The position numbers and the translations under genes are program-made. DNA of 64,000 nt from assembly GCA_937883755.1 (NCBI GenBank), contig CAKZYA010000059.1:1-64000 (forward strand), in the 5' to 3' direction. The notes beneath the pieces were generated by a model. That model was not told the DNA's origin. It worked only from the letters and a program-made list of their open reading frames with translations, and did no database searches. Source of the DNA: an uncultured Flammeovirgaceae bacterium (GTDB lineage: Bacteria > Bacteroidota > Bacteroidia > Cytophagales > Cyclobacteriaceae). How positions within the stretch are numbered: position 1 is the first letter of the stretch; each line of letters starts with the position of its first letter. This document shows, one piece after another, positions 35,650 to 45,407 of the stretch.

Positions 35650-36438
35650 CTATTTTCCTTTAAACTGAGGTGGTCTCTTTTCAGCATAAGCAGCGTACCC
35701 CTCCGCGGCATCTTCTGAGTTGTATAAAGGGTTCCCCAGGCTTTCCTCTAGCTTTAATCCTACACTCAGAGTCATTCCCTCCCCCAGGCAAACGCTGCGC
35801 TTAATAGCTGCAATGGCTAGGGATGGCCCCGATGCCAGAGCCTGAGCATATTTCATAGCTTCTTCCGCAATTGTATCGGCCGGATAAAGTCGATTAACTA
35901 GTCCCAAGCGAAAGGCTTCCGAAGGATGGATGCTTTCTCCGGTAATCATTAGTTCCAGGGCTTTAGCAGCTCCGATCAACCGGAGCAATCGTTGCGTGCC
36001 GCCGTTACCCGGAATAAGCCCCAGTTTTACTTCCGGCAGGCCGAGTAGATAGTTTCCTTCAGCCGCCAGGCGCAAGTCACATGCCATTGCTAACTCTAGT
36101 CCGCCGCCTAGCGTATGCCCACTAAGAACGGCGATATAGATTTTCTTACTACTATTGATACGTTCCGCCACCTGACGAGCTTTGCTTACCAGTACCTGAT
36201 TGGTAGCCGTATCGTTCTTGCCGAACGCCCGAATGTCGGCTCCGGCGCAGAAGAACTTGGGCAGTGCGCTGTTTAGCAGAACAGTTTTCACGTCCTTATC
36301 TTCATTGGCAGCGATCACCCGCTTCTCTAGCTGAGTCATCAGGTCAATATCGTAAGCATTGGCCGGAGAGTGATTTAGCGTAATTATGCCGACTCCCTGC
36401 TGTTTGCTTAATAATACTTTTGTACCGGATTTGCTCAT
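35650..36438 (-). CDS. Enoyl-CoA hydratase/isomerase family protein
   Basis: 262 residues of the crotonase superfamily. The oxyanion-hole segments FFCAGADIRAFG and SGHTLGGGLELAMACD are present, and both catalytic glutamates of true hydratases are kept: Glu in GGLELAMACD and Glu in LPEVKLGLIPGNGGTQ. So a hydratase or retro-aldol type reaction on an acyl-CoA is likely. It lies 33 bp downstream of the cytosolic GH2 enzyme and upstream of the aldehyde dehydrogenase. Together with the two CoA-transferases it gives this sugar locus an acyl-CoA step, but the acyl group is unknown. Confidence 0.88.
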   Translation of the reverse strand: MSKSGTKVLLSKQQGVGIITLNHSPANAYDIDLMTQLEKRVIAANEDKDVKTVLLNSALPKFFCAGADIRAFGKNDTATNQVLVSKARQVAERINSSKKIYIAVLSGHTLGGGLELAMACDLRLAAEGNYLLGLPEVKLGLIPGNGGTQRLLRLIGAAKALELMITGESIHPSEAFRLGLVNRLYPADTIAEEAMKYAQALASGPSLAIAAIKRSVCLGEGMTLSVGLKLEESLGNPLYNSEDAAEGYAAYAEKRPPQFKGK

Positions 36439-36471
36439 GGTTAACTCTCTTCAGTTGAAAATTACTTGACG

Positions 36472-38910
36472 CTAAAACCCATTCGCTGTAGGCCGTTGCT
36501 CATCCGCTTCGGTTGAACCATCTTCCCCCGACAACCCCCGGAAGTAGCGGAAGTAATTCGCCCAGCCGAATTTATCCTTAATCCGTCGAGCCTCCTCACC
36601 TAGTGCCTTGAGCTTCGCTCGATCCACCGGTTCATCAGCTACTAAAAATGTATATTCATTAGCCGAAAGCTCCTGTCCGTGCTCATTGTTTAATGTTAGT
36701 TTGGCGAAGAACTTATCACCTATTGCCCCAGGAACCTCGCAGCTTACTTCGGCTACCGATGCTGAACTATCTTCCGCAATAGTAGCTACACTAAATTTTT
36801 CCTCGCTTAGCAGTTGCTGATTCTGACCTAGAAATTGCAGATGAGCAGCACAGTGAGTGTAGGTTAAGAAATAATCATTTACTACCCAGATATTTCCTTT
36901 AAAAGTCTCTCCGGGTTGCCACCGGCGGCTGTCGTGCTGCAACGTGATCAGCAAAGGCTGATAAGCTCGCTGCACATAGTCGTAGGAACGCTTGGTTTGT
37001 TGATAGTAGTCTACAATGCCCCACTTCATATCGGGAGCGAAGGTGATATAGTGGCATATGCATACCGCGCTGGTTCGCGGTTTACGGGTGCGGTAGTACT
37101 CCAACGCATACTGGAAGATAGTACCCTGAGTAATCTGAGTGGCTTCCACAAAATCATTTAAGGAGCCGATTGAGACATCACCCAACACTTCAAAATTGAG
37201 GGTTTTAAGCACGTCAAAGTCAGTCCAGTGGTGTCCCCAACTAGGGCCGGGAGGCCAGATTTCTGCTTCGGGAATGAACTTACGAATGCTATCTACATTG
37301 GGACAGGAAGAGATGGCCAGTTCCGGGATTACGGCGTAGTCCAGACTAGGAAAGTACTCTTCCATGGTAAACTCGCCTTCCCCGTAGAACAGGTCATTGG
37401 CGTGAAAGCTTTCGTTCGGTTTGAAACCTAATTTCAACCCCACTTCATCGCTCAAGGGAGAAGAAGGCAGAAAATGCAGGGAGGTATACGGACGGATAGC
37501 CTCACCTAACTCGTTCACAAATTGTAAATTATATTCCGGGTCAGCCGCCGTCATAAACAACTCCTCTGAGCCTTCTAGCAGCACTAAGCTAGGATGATTA
37601 CGCTGCTTTTTTACCAAATGAATGGCTTCATCGAACACAGCCTGTTTAAACTCATCATCTTTAGGAAGGGAGAGACTAGCCAAGGGCACCACATCCTGCC
37701 ATACGGTGATTCCAGCTTCATCACATAACTGATAATAGAGGGGTATCTCGGGGGGATGCCAACCAAAAATTCGCAGATTATTAAGATTGGCTTCCTTCGC
37801 CAGTCGGATTAGTTCACGATACTTGGATGGATGAGCCCGCCCGAAAAAGATGTCCGGTGGGCCGCCCCAGGTGCCGGATCGCATAAAGTGGGGTTGGCCA
37901 TTAATATTTACCGTCCAGGGATTCTCTACCTGCTCTTCACTAAAACCAGGGTTTCGTGTCATTTTCAGCTCCCGAATCCCGAAGCTAGTTTCGGTCTGAT
38001 CCTGAAAATTCTCCTTATCGTCCCGCACCACTACTTCAGCCTGATACAAATGCTGTTCGCCCCGATCCCAAGGCCACCACAATTGAGCATCGGGCACAGA
38101 TATCGAAAGACTAAGTTGAGTTTCACCGGCTTCGACTGAATGGCTAAGCTGAGCCGTATATTCTTCCGACTCAAAATTTGTTCCGGTAACCGTCACATCC
38201 ACCGTCACATCTCGAGCGGTTTCGCCGGGATTTTCCAGTTCAACCTGAACGTCAAGATCAGCCGATCCGTCAGGATTGATGGTAGATTGAACGTAAGTGT
38301 CTTCGATAGTAATTTCTCCCGTAGCCTCTAGTCGGATGGGACGCCAGATGCCGGTAGGAGGTAGGCTTACCCAGTAATCGCCGTGCCAAGCGGGCTTACG
38401 ACCAGCTACCTGACTATAGCGGCGCGGGGCCGGATGCAGACGAATCATCAGCACATTGGTACCGAAGCGGAGACTATCGAAGCGAACCAGCTCGGTCACA
38501 TCAAACTTAAATGCGGAAAACATGCCTTCGTGCGTGCCTAGTAGTTGGCCATTAAACCACACATCGCAGCCGAAATCTACTCCCTCAAATACTAGCCAGA
38601 TTCGCTTTCCTTCCATGCCGGACGGGACATCGAACTGCCGCTTGTACCACCACTCCCGCTCGGCTACCCATTTAGCTTTCAGGCTATTGCGTCCGAAGTG
38701 AGGATCATCGATCCAGCCTGCCCGCCACAGATCGGTATATACGTCGCCGGGTACCGTAGCAAATGACCAGTTGAAGGCATCCCCCGTGATATCCGGAGGC
38801 AATTCATTAAACCCTAATTCTATCCCCCGGCCGGGGGATATGCCTTCAAACTGCCACTGGTGGCCGCTTAAATCAAATATTATTTTTTCTGATTGTTTAG
38901 ACTTGTTCAT
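36472..38910 (-). CDS. GH2 glycoside hydrolase, mannosidase-like, cytosolic
   Basis: 812 residues with no signal peptide. The layout is a GH2 sugar-binding jelly roll (about 10-200), an immunoglobulin-like domain (about 200-310) and a TIM barrel (about 315-630). The second half of the barrel shows EGSEELF, the acid/base region (Glu449/Glu450), and VIPELAISSCPN, with the predicted nucleophile at Glu530. In canonical beta-mannosidases the residue before the acid/base Glu is Asn (GNNE); here it is Glu. A similar change occurs in the paralogue at 40589. It should hydrolyse a glycoside imported into the cytosol, most likely beta-linked mannose, glucosamine or a uronic-acid relative; the exact sugar is not clear. 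Confidence 0.82.
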   Translation of the reverse strand: MNKSKQSEKIIFDLSGHQWQFEGISPGRGIELGFNELPPDITGDAFNWSFATVPGDVYTDLWRAGWIDDPHFGRNSLKAKWVAEREWWYKRQFDVPSGMEGKRIWLVFEGVDFGCDVWFNGQLLGTHEGMFSAFKFDVTELVRFDSLRFGTNVLMIRLHPAPRRYSQVAGRKPAWHGDYWVSLPPTGIWRPIRLEATGEITIEDTYVQSTINPDGSADLDVQVELENPGETARDVTVDVTVTGTNFESEEYTAQLSHSVEAGETQLSLSISVPDAQLWWPWDRGEQHLYQAEVVVRDDKENFQDQTETSFGIRELKMTRNPGFSEEQVENPWTVNINGQPHFMRSGTWGGPPDIFFGRAHPSKYRELIRLAKEANLNNLRIFGWHPPEIPLYYQLCDEAGITVWQDVVPLASLSLPKDDEFKQAVFDEAIHLVKKQRNHPSLVLLEGSEELFMTAADPEYNLQFVNELGEAIRPYTSLHFLPSSPLSDEVGLKLGFKPNESFHANDLFYGEGEFTMEEYFPSLDYAVIPELAISSCPNVDSIRKFIPEAEIWPPGPSWGHHWTDFDVLKTLNFEVLGDVSIGSLNDFVEATQITQGTIFQYALEYYRTRKPRTSAVCICHYITFAPDMKWGIVDYYQQTKRSYDYVQRAYQPLLITLQHDSRRWQPGETFKGNIWVVNDYFLTYTHCAAHLQFLGQNQQLLSEEKFSVATIAEDSSASVAEVSCEVPGAIGDKFFAKLTLNNEHGQELSANEYTFLVADEPVDRAKLKALGEEARRIKDKFGWANYFRYFRGLSGEDGSTEADEQRPTANGF

Positions 38911-38933
38911 TAAAGATAAAATGATCGCGCACG

Positions 38934-40535
38934 CTAAATAGGTGTGCTGGTTTTGGTAGTAGTTAATTCAGCATCTCTTTTTACCAGCAAGGCCTCCAGC
39001 TCCTCCAAGGTTTTTCCTTTGGTTTCCGGTACTTTAGTGACGATAAATAATAGCCCTAATACGGCGAATAAAGCATAGATTAGAAAGGTGGTACCGCTTC
39101 CCAAGCGAGCTAGTTCCCAAGGGAAGATTAGTTGAATACCAAAGGCTATGGATAAGTTAACCAGCCCGACAAAAGAGATAGCCAACCCCCGCACCCGATT
39201 GGGGAACAATTCCGAGAATAGTACCCACATTACCGGCCCGATAGAACCTGCATAGGCAGCCACAAAACCCAGAATACCCAATAGAATCACCAGTGTATTT
39301 AGTGATATAGCTCCGTTTACCAAGGTAGTAGTAAACTGCTCTACGGTTTTTTCTCCAAGTGTATTGGTAAGGGCAAGTTTAAACGCTCCTTCACTCTCAA
39401 ACTGTTGCCCTTTGAGCGTTTCTAAAGCAGTTCGGTCAACCTCGGTGGGATAATTGGCCAATGCCTCATCGGTAATGGTGTAGGTAGCTGAATAGAAGCC
39501 AAAGGTCAGGACAAATAAGCAGAGAGCCATTCCGGCCATCCCGACAATTAGCAACGGTTTTCTTCCTAGCCGGTCAATGGTCGCCATAGCCAGCACGGTA
39601 GCCACTAGGTTCGTTAACCCCACCAAAATAGCCTGCACGAAGGAGCTATCGGTGCCGATACCGGTCTGCTCGAAGATCATTGGAGCGTAGAATAGCACCG
39701 AGTTAATTCCAGTAACCTGCTGAAAAATGGCTACGACAAGTCCCACAGTCAATACGAACCGTAGTTCCGGGGCGAAGAGATCATTGAGCGATACTGGTTT
39801 GCGTTTTCTGCTTTCTGCCAAGCTGTCCTTCATTTCTTTTACCTGCTCGGCAATTCCTTCTTCCGAACCAAAACGTCTCATTACATTCATAGCCTCTTCT
39901 TCTTGATTCTTCATCATCAGCCAGCGAGGGCTCCTGGGAACGAAGAATAGGCCCAGGAAGTAGAATATGGCCGGTAGCGTTTCCAGCCCTAGCATCCACC
40001 GCCAGTTCCATTTTCCAAACCCCAGCACTTGCGTCCATTCAGCATCGGATTGCCCAAACTGAAGAATAAGATAGTTGGTGAAAAAAGCGATCGAAATACC
40101 AATAACGATGTTCAGTTGGTTGAAAGAAACCAATAACCCGCGGTAGCGAGGAGGAGCCACCTCGGCAATATAAACCGGAGCGATAATCAGAGCCACTCCT
40201 ACCGCGAGTCCACCAATCAAACGGGCAACGATCAGCCAGAAGAAGGTCGGCGCCAGGGCTGAACCTAAAGCAGAAACCGTGAATAAAACGGCGGCATAAC
40301 TCAACAGGCGTCGACGGCCCAAATTATCACTGAGTGGCCCGGCTATCAGCGTTCCCAGAGCCGCGGTAAGTGTAATGGAACTTACGGCCCACCCCAACTC
40401 AATTTTGCTGAGATTGAACTCCGGCTCAATAAATTTGACTACCCCGGATATTACCGAAGCATCGAACCCCAGCAGGAAACCACCCAAAGCAACGATAATG
40501 GTTATCAGTACGATCTCTTGTTTTTGTCGAGGCAT
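38934..40535 (-). CDS. Sugar porter family MFS transporter
   Basis: 533 residues with 12 predicted helices. It has the sugar-porter marks GxxSDxxGRRRLL (LSDNLGRRRLL) after helix 2, DRLGRKPLL after helix 8, and PETKGKTLEELE at the C-terminal end. Residues 360-430 form a longer loop than usual between helices 9 and 10, predicted soluble. It lies between the two paralogous GH2 genes, one exported and one cytosolic, so it probably imports the product of the exported enzyme for further cleavage inside. Confidence 0.88.
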   Translation of the reverse strand: MPRQKQEIVLITIIVALGGFLLGFDASVISGVVKFIEPEFNLSKIELGWAVSSITLTAALGTLIAGPLSDNLGRRRLLSYAAVLFTVSALGSALAPTFFWLIVARLIGGLAVGVALIIAPVYIAEVAPPRYRGLLVSFNQLNIVIGISIAFFTNYLILQFGQSDAEWTQVLGFGKWNWRWMLGLETLPAIFYFLGLFFVPRSPRWLMMKNQEEEAMNVMRRFGSEEGIAEQVKEMKDSLAESRKRKPVSLNDLFAPELRFVLTVGLVVAIFQQVTGINSVLFYAPMIFEQTGIGTDSSFVQAILVGLTNLVATVLAMATIDRLGRKPLLIVGMAGMALCLFVLTFGFYSATYTITDEALANYPTEVDRTALETLKGQQFESEGAFKLALTNTLGEKTVEQFTTTLVNGAISLNTLVILLGILGFVAAYAGSIGPVMWVLFSELFPNRVRGLAISFVGLVNLSIAFGIQLIFPWELARLGSGTTFLIYALFAVLGLLFIVTKVPETKGKTLEELEALLVKRDAELTTTKTSTPI

Positions 40536-40588
40536 TATTTATTTTTTATTGCTGGTTGTTAAATTGTTAATTGTTCACTGCACATTGT

Positions 40589-43096
40589 TCATTGCTCAAA
40601 CCCTTTGGCTCGGGGTATTTCGGTTTCACTGTCCCATCCTTGTTCGCCATTCAGTTCGGGGAAGAAACGGTAGTAATTTCCGTAGGTGTATTTGCCGATG
40701 GTCTGATTGACTTCCTTGCCCATCTCCTTAAACTGAACTGAAGCTTGCTGTTGGTCACCGATAAGCAGCATATATTCGTTGGTAGATAATTGCTCTCCGT
40801 CCTTATCCACCAATTCCAGTTCAACCGTAAAGCTCTGATCTACCTTTGCTAGTACATCCTGATTGACATCCGTCAGTTTCACTGAGCTATTTTCGGTAAT
40901 CTCGTTTACAGCAATTGTTTCCTCAGTAAGGGTACTGCCATCATCACCTACTATCCGAAGTTTTACCTCCCCTCCTTCATATTTTTTATAAAAATCATTA
41001 ATGATCCAGATTTCGCCCGCAAACGGTTCGTCGTTTTTCCACCGCCGCTTATCAAATTGCAGGCTGACTAATAAAGGCTGGTACGCCCGTTTCACATAGT
41101 TGTAGGAGCGCTTAGGCTGTTGGTAATTGTCGACGATACCCCACTTCATATCCGGCCAGTAAGTGATGAAGTGGCAGAGGCTAATGCCACTGTTCCGAGG
41201 CTTTTGCCGACGAAAATGCTCTACCGATAGCTGGAAGATAATTCCCTGAGCATCCTGGGTGGCGTTTACAAACTCCTCTAGCGAGCTGGTACGTTCATCG
41301 CCAAAAGCATCAAAGTTTTGAATTCGCAATCGGTCGATGTCAGCCCAGTGGTGGCCCCAACTCAGGCCTGGAGGCCACATTTCTTCTTCGGGGATAAATT
41401 TTTTCAGGCTTTCTACCGAAGGAACCGAGGTAATCGCCAGTTCGGGTACAATGGGGAAATCCAATGCGCTAAACCAATCTTCCATCAGGGCGTGACCCAT
41501 ACCGTAAAAGTACATAAGAGCGTGAACTGCTTCTTTGGGTTTGTAGCCTACGCTGAGCGCAGTCTCCGAAGTAAGCGGTGAATCCGGTACGTAGGGTAAA
41601 TCAACGTACTGCTGCAACGAATCACCTAAGCGTAGTAGAAAATTGTTCGTGAACTCAGGGTTCGATGCTCGTAGAAACATCTCTTCCCCACCCTCAATTA
41701 ATATCAGGCAAGGATGATTGCGTCGCTCTTTGATTACCGCCACGCCTTCGGCAATGACCCCATCCAAAAACTCCTGATCGCGAGGCATATTGCCCGTACC
41801 TAGGGGAATCACGTCCTGCCAGACGGTGAGGCCAGCTTCGTTGCACATCTGGTAAAATTCCGGGATTTCGGGCGAATGCCAACCAAATATCCGGATGTTG
41901 TTCATGTTAGCCTCTTTCGCCAGCCGAATCAGTTCCTGATACTCTTCCACCGAGGTGCGGCCAACAAAGATATCGGGAGGGCCGCCCCAACATGCAGAAC
42001 GTATGAAATGATTCTTCCCGTTGAGCTTTACCGTTCGGGGGAAGCTTACCTCGTCTTTGGTGAACCCCGGATTCCACTCCATTTCAATCTCTCGGATACC
42101 GAAGGTAGTCTCGGTCTTATCCTGGAAGGCATCGCCTTCGTGCACGGTAACCTGGGCTTTGTATAAGTTGGGATCGCCTAAATCCCAGGGCCACCACAGC
42201 TTAGGCTGCTCTACGGGTACTGTTTTCTTAATTGTGTGCAAGCCAGGAGGCAGGGTTTCGGTGATCTGTACCGCAATGGGTTCAGATGTGAAGTTATGTC
42301 CTTGTAAAGACGTGCTTATCGTTACTTCGCGAGCTGTGCTGCCGGTATTTTCCAGGGTTATTTCCAGATTCACATTCGCTGCGTTATTCTCTTCAAGATC
42401 GGAATGCACGTACAGATCGTCGATACGTACCGCACTGGTGGCTTCAATTCTGATCGGTCGCCAGATGCCGAAGGGCACCAAATCGCGCCAGTAGTCGCTA
42501 AACCAGGGAGTTTTGCTACCTACCACCTGATTGTTGACCTGCGGTGGGGGATCTAATTTGACAACCAGGATATTCTGACTCTCCAGTCGGTTTTGGGCAG
42601 CGCGGATTTCTTTAGTAATATCAAAAGAGAACGGGGAGAAAGCTCCCTCGTGGCTGCCGAGGCGTACGCCATTGAGCCATACCTCACAGCTATAGTCCAC
42701 TCCATCAAAGTGCAGCCGGATTGCTTTATCGGTCAGATCATCGGTTACGTTGAACTGCGTTACGTACCACCATTCATCGTACATCACCCACTGAGCTTTA
42801 GCACTGTTCCGGCCAAAGTAGGGATCATCAATCACTCCGGCTTTCCACAGATCAGTATACACATCGCCCGGTACACTGGCGGGATTCCAAACCAGGGTCT
42901 CGATATCTTCCGGTGGTAGTTGCGGGATTCCTGCCTTAACGCCTTGCCCTGGATACATTTTCTTCATTTTCCAGTGATGCCCGCTCAGGTCCCGAATCAA
43001 CTGGCTACTTTCCCGGTAGGCTTCGGTAGGTTGAGGCTGCGCCTGAATATCGCAGATAAGTAGGGTGATAAATGTGATTAATAAAGGATATTTCAT
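40589..43096 (-). CDS. GH2 glycoside hydrolase, mannosidase-like, exported
   Basis: 835 residues, beginning with a signal peptide (about 1-20) that the paralogue at 36472 lacks. The domain plan is the same: sugar-binding domain (about 30-220), immunoglobulin-like domain (about 220-330) and TIM barrel (about 335-650). The acid/base region reads EGGEEMF (Glu471/Glu472) and the nucleophile is predicted at Glu552 in VPELAITSVPS. The two paralogues share many segments, for example SVPGDVYTDLWKAGVIDDPYFGRNS. The exported form would act in the periplasm or at the surface, feeding the sugar porter at 38934. Confidence 0.82.
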   Translation of the reverse strand: MKYPLLITFITLLICDIQAQPQPTEAYRESSQLIRDLSGHHWKMKKMYPGQGVKAGIPQLPPEDIETLVWNPASVPGDVYTDLWKAGVIDDPYFGRNSAKAQWVMYDEWWYVTQFNVTDDLTDKAIRLHFDGVDYSCEVWLNGVRLGSHEGAFSPFSFDITKEIRAAQNRLESQNILVVKLDPPPQVNNQVVGSKTPWFSDYWRDLVPFGIWRPIRIEATSAVRIDDLYVHSDLEENNAANVNLEITLENTGSTAREVTISTSLQGHNFTSEPIAVQITETLPPGLHTIKKTVPVEQPKLWWPWDLGDPNLYKAQVTVHEGDAFQDKTETTFGIREIEMEWNPGFTKDEVSFPRTVKLNGKNHFIRSACWGGPPDIFVGRTSVEEYQELIRLAKEANMNNIRIFGWHSPEIPEFYQMCNEAGLTVWQDVIPLGTGNMPRDQEFLDGVIAEGVAVIKERRNHPCLILIEGGEEMFLRASNPEFTNNFLLRLGDSLQQYVDLPYVPDSPLTSETALSVGYKPKEAVHALMYFYGMGHALMEDWFSALDFPIVPELAITSVPSVESLKKFIPEEEMWPPGLSWGHHWADIDRLRIQNFDAFGDERTSSLEEFVNATQDAQGIIFQLSVEHFRRQKPRNSGISLCHFITYWPDMKWGIVDNYQQPKRSYNYVKRAYQPLLVSLQFDKRRWKNDEPFAGEIWIINDFYKKYEGGEVKLRIVGDDGSTLTEETIAVNEITENSSVKLTDVNQDVLAKVDQSFTVELELVDKDGEQLSTNEYMLLIGDQQQASVQFKEMGKEVNQTIGKYTYGNYYRFFPELNGEQGWDSETEIPRAKGFEQ

Positions 43097-43234
43097 AGGT
43101 TCGATTGTTCAATTGTTGGTTGCTAAATGGTCATTTGTCCTTGGTCAATAGTCTCTATTCGTTATTCTTTTTCATTATCCATTTTCCACTGTCAATTATC
43201 AACTGTAAACTGTCCATTGCTCATTGTTAATTGT
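43097..43234. repeat. AT-rich gap with degenerate heptad repeats
   Basis: Between the exported GH2 gene and the RhaT-like gene. It contains many short motifs resembling ATTGTTAATTG, CATTGCTCATTGTT and TGGTCATTTGTCCTTGGTCA, with a rough 7-bp spacing. Similar sequences are at 40553-40598. No clear promoter or hairpin is visible. Confidence 0.5.
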
Positions 43235-44236
43235 TTATACCAAGCTGTTTCCGATGGCAATGAGGATGATTCCTACTACCATGCAACCCAGGCCAAAGTA
43301 GAGTAGTCGGCGGGCTTTCGCGGAGGCATTCACCCACTCTCCCGTAATCAGTCCGCTGACAATGGCCGTGGCTACACTGGCGGTATTGAAGATAGCGTAA
43401 CCTACGGTGTTACCCGCTTCGCCCAGCCGGAAAGCGGCGTAGGCAAACAATGCCGAGGCAGCGTAGTGAAACACCGCCATCACCGAAATCAAACCGAAGT
43501 TTTTGCTGAAGTGGGGAGTGCTGAAGTTACCCCAGGCTCCTTTAGCTGAAAGTTGCCAGATAAAGTAAGCGGTCATGACCACCCCCCCGCTAATAAAAAT
43601 AGGAAACATCACCACTACCGCGGTAATCCAATCAGCGTTTCCCGCCTGCTGACTGGCTTCGTGCAGTACCGGTCGTCCCACGGCGTTGGCGTAGCTGAAA
43701 CCGGTAGCCAGTAACCCACCCCCCACGGCAATCAGGATTCCTAAGCCGGTAGAACTTTTCTCAGTGTCATCGGCTGATTCAGTCTCCCGCATCAGGCCTG
43801 CTCGGCCGTTGGCAATGATGCCCGCCAAGACGATGAAAAGACCTAGCAAAATTACTAGCAAAGCATTGGTTGGAGGCAAGCCATCTACCAAAAAGGGAAG
43901 CAAGGAACCGACCAGAATTACGGTGCCAATGAAGAGGGAAAAGCCTAACGAAAGACCAATATGGTTGATGGCTTTACTCCACATCATTACCCCAGTACCC
44001 CACAAGAAACTGGCTAGGGCCATCTTAATCAGAATATCGGTTGGCAAAGAAGTGAACACCTCGCTAAAGCCATCAATGAGCGTCAGTGAGGCGATAATGG
44101 GTACGACGAACATGGTAAGTAGGAAGAAAAGACTCCAGGTGTTTTCGTACTTAAAATCCTTCGTAAATTTCTCGGGTAAGGCGTACAAACCAAGCGTCAG
44201 CCCGGCGAAGATCGCCCATAAAACTCCTTCGGTCAT
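43235..44236 (-). CDS. RhaT-like sugar:proton symporter (DMT superfamily)
   Basis: 333 residues with ten predicted membrane helices, the length and topology of the L-rhamnose-proton symporter group in the drug/metabolite transporter superfamily. The opening MTEGVLWAIFAGLTLGLYALPEKFTKDFKYENTW is similar to RhaT. In this locus it may carry a deoxy, methylated or other hexose rather than rhamnose itself. It is next to an aldose 1-epimerase gene (7 bp gap), consistent with sugar uptake. Confidence 0.78.
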   Translation of the reverse strand: MTEGVLWAIFAGLTLGLYALPEKFTKDFKYENTWSLFFLLTMFVVPIIASLTLIDGFSEVFTSLPTDILIKMALASFLWGTGVMMWSKAINHIGLSLGFSLFIGTVILVGSLLPFLVDGLPPTNALLVILLGLFIVLAGIIANGRAGLMRETESADDTEKSSTGLGILIAVGGGLLATGFSYANAVGRPVLHEASQQAGNADWITAVVVMFPIFISGGVVMTAYFIWQLSAKGAWGNFSTPHFSKNFGLISVMAVFHYAASALFAYAAFRLGEAGNTVGYAIFNTASVATAIVSGLITGEWVNASAKARRLLYFGLGCMVVGIILIAIGNSLV

Positions 44237-44243
44237 AGTTAGG

Positions 44244-45293
44244 TTAGTTGTTAGTATTTATCGTAAATATTGTCTCGCTTCGGTAGGGTTTGCCCGGTGA
44301 GGTAAGTGAACCCGGCGAATCCTCCAGGTTTGGGCCGTTAGGATAACGGGAAGTCTCACAGCAGAACCCGAGGTACCGCCCGTACTGATTGCCATTTTCT
44401 CGCTGTAAGTGATCAGAAGTAAAGTAACCGGTATAGAATAACATGCCCGGTTCGGTAGTCGCTACTTCCAGAGTACGTCCACTGGCTGGTTCGGCAAACT
44501 CCGCTACTTTTTGCAGAGCGCCTGTGTTCTCAAATTGGTAGTAGTGTTCAAAACCAGTTTCCAGCTCCTGAAAGGCCTCTTTCAGTATTTTTCCGCTTCG
44601 CAGATCGGCAGGAGTTCTTTCAACCGCAGCCACCTCCCCTACCGGAACATTGGTTTCATCTGGGGCTAGGTAGGCCTCGGAGTAAATGGTAGCTCGATGG
44701 TTCTCAATCGTATCCTGAAAGCCCGAAAGATTAAAATAAGTGTGATTGGTGAGTGAAAGTGGAGTGGTTTGGTTAGTTTCCGCGAAGTAGCGGATTGATA
44801 GTTGATTTTTGTTGTTTAGTAGAAAAGTTACGGTTACATCTACCTGGCCCGGATAGCCTTCGTCGCCATCAGGGCTGGTAAGCGACATTTTCACCCCAAC
44901 CGCATCCTCCTGCTCTACGGTTTCAGCCGACCATACTTGCTTATCGAGACCTACTATGCCGCCGTGTAAATGGTTTGAGTTGTCGTTAATTGCCAGCGAA
45001 TACTTCTTTCCATCGATCTTAAATTGTCCGTCTTTAATCCGAGAAGCATAGCGCCCTACGGTACAGCCAAAGTAGGGAGCATTTTGCCGGTAGGCTTCCG
45101 AAAAATAACTCTCCAGCGTATCAAACCCACAGGCTAGTTCCACGCTTTTGCCCGAAGAATCCGGTACTGAGATGGAGGTAATCGTAGCTCCGTAGTTGAT
45201 AATCTTCACGACCATATTCTGGTCGTTAGTCAGCATATATTGATTGATTGGTTCTCCCTGGTATTCTCCAAATGGCTTAGTGTTGATTTTCAT
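44244..45293 (-). CDS. galM: Aldose 1-epimerase (galactose mutarotase)
   Basis: 349 residues typical of GalM. Substrate-binding and catalytic motifs are present: NDNSNHLHGGIVG (His near residue 107), LTNHTYFNLSG (His near 185), and LEDSPGSLTSPGKPYRSETIF at the C-terminus, where the conserved Glu is expected just before. It interconverts alpha and beta anomers of galactose or related aldoses. No signal peptide, so cytosolic. It is the first gene of the distal half of the minus-strand run and follows a 231-bp gap. Confidence 0.9.
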   Translation of the reverse strand: MKINTKPFGEYQGEPINQYMLTNDQNMVVKIINYGATITSISVPDSSGKSVELACGFDTLESYFSEAYRQNAPYFGCTVGRYASRIKDGQFKIDGKKYSLAINDNSNHLHGGIVGLDKQVWSAETVEQEDAVGVKMSLTSPDGDEGYPGQVDVTVTFLLNNKNQLSIRYFAETNQTTPLSLTNHTYFNLSGFQDTIENHRATIYSEAYLAPDETNVPVGEVAAVERTPADLRSGKILKEAFQELETGFEHYYQFENTGALQKVAEFAEPASGRTLEVATTEPGMLFYTGYFTSDHLQRENGNQYGRYLGFCCETSRYPNGPNLEDSPGSLTSPGKPYRSETIFTINTNN

Positions 45294-45407
45294 AGGTTGT
45301 TGTCATCGGGGTAGTAAATGTTAGGTGTAACTTTAGGATATTACAATACGATTGAGGTCTGTTGTCGATTCCTCAATAGCTTGCTCAAGGGTAAGCATAT
45401 TCTTGCG

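Noticed and set aside
42021-44300. Two plus-strand frames of 157 and 178 codons opposite the GH2 gene (42021-42494) and the RhaT-like gene (43764-44300).
   Set aside because: Both lie fully opposite clear, conserved genes; the amino-acid composition is not protein-like and no domain is visible.
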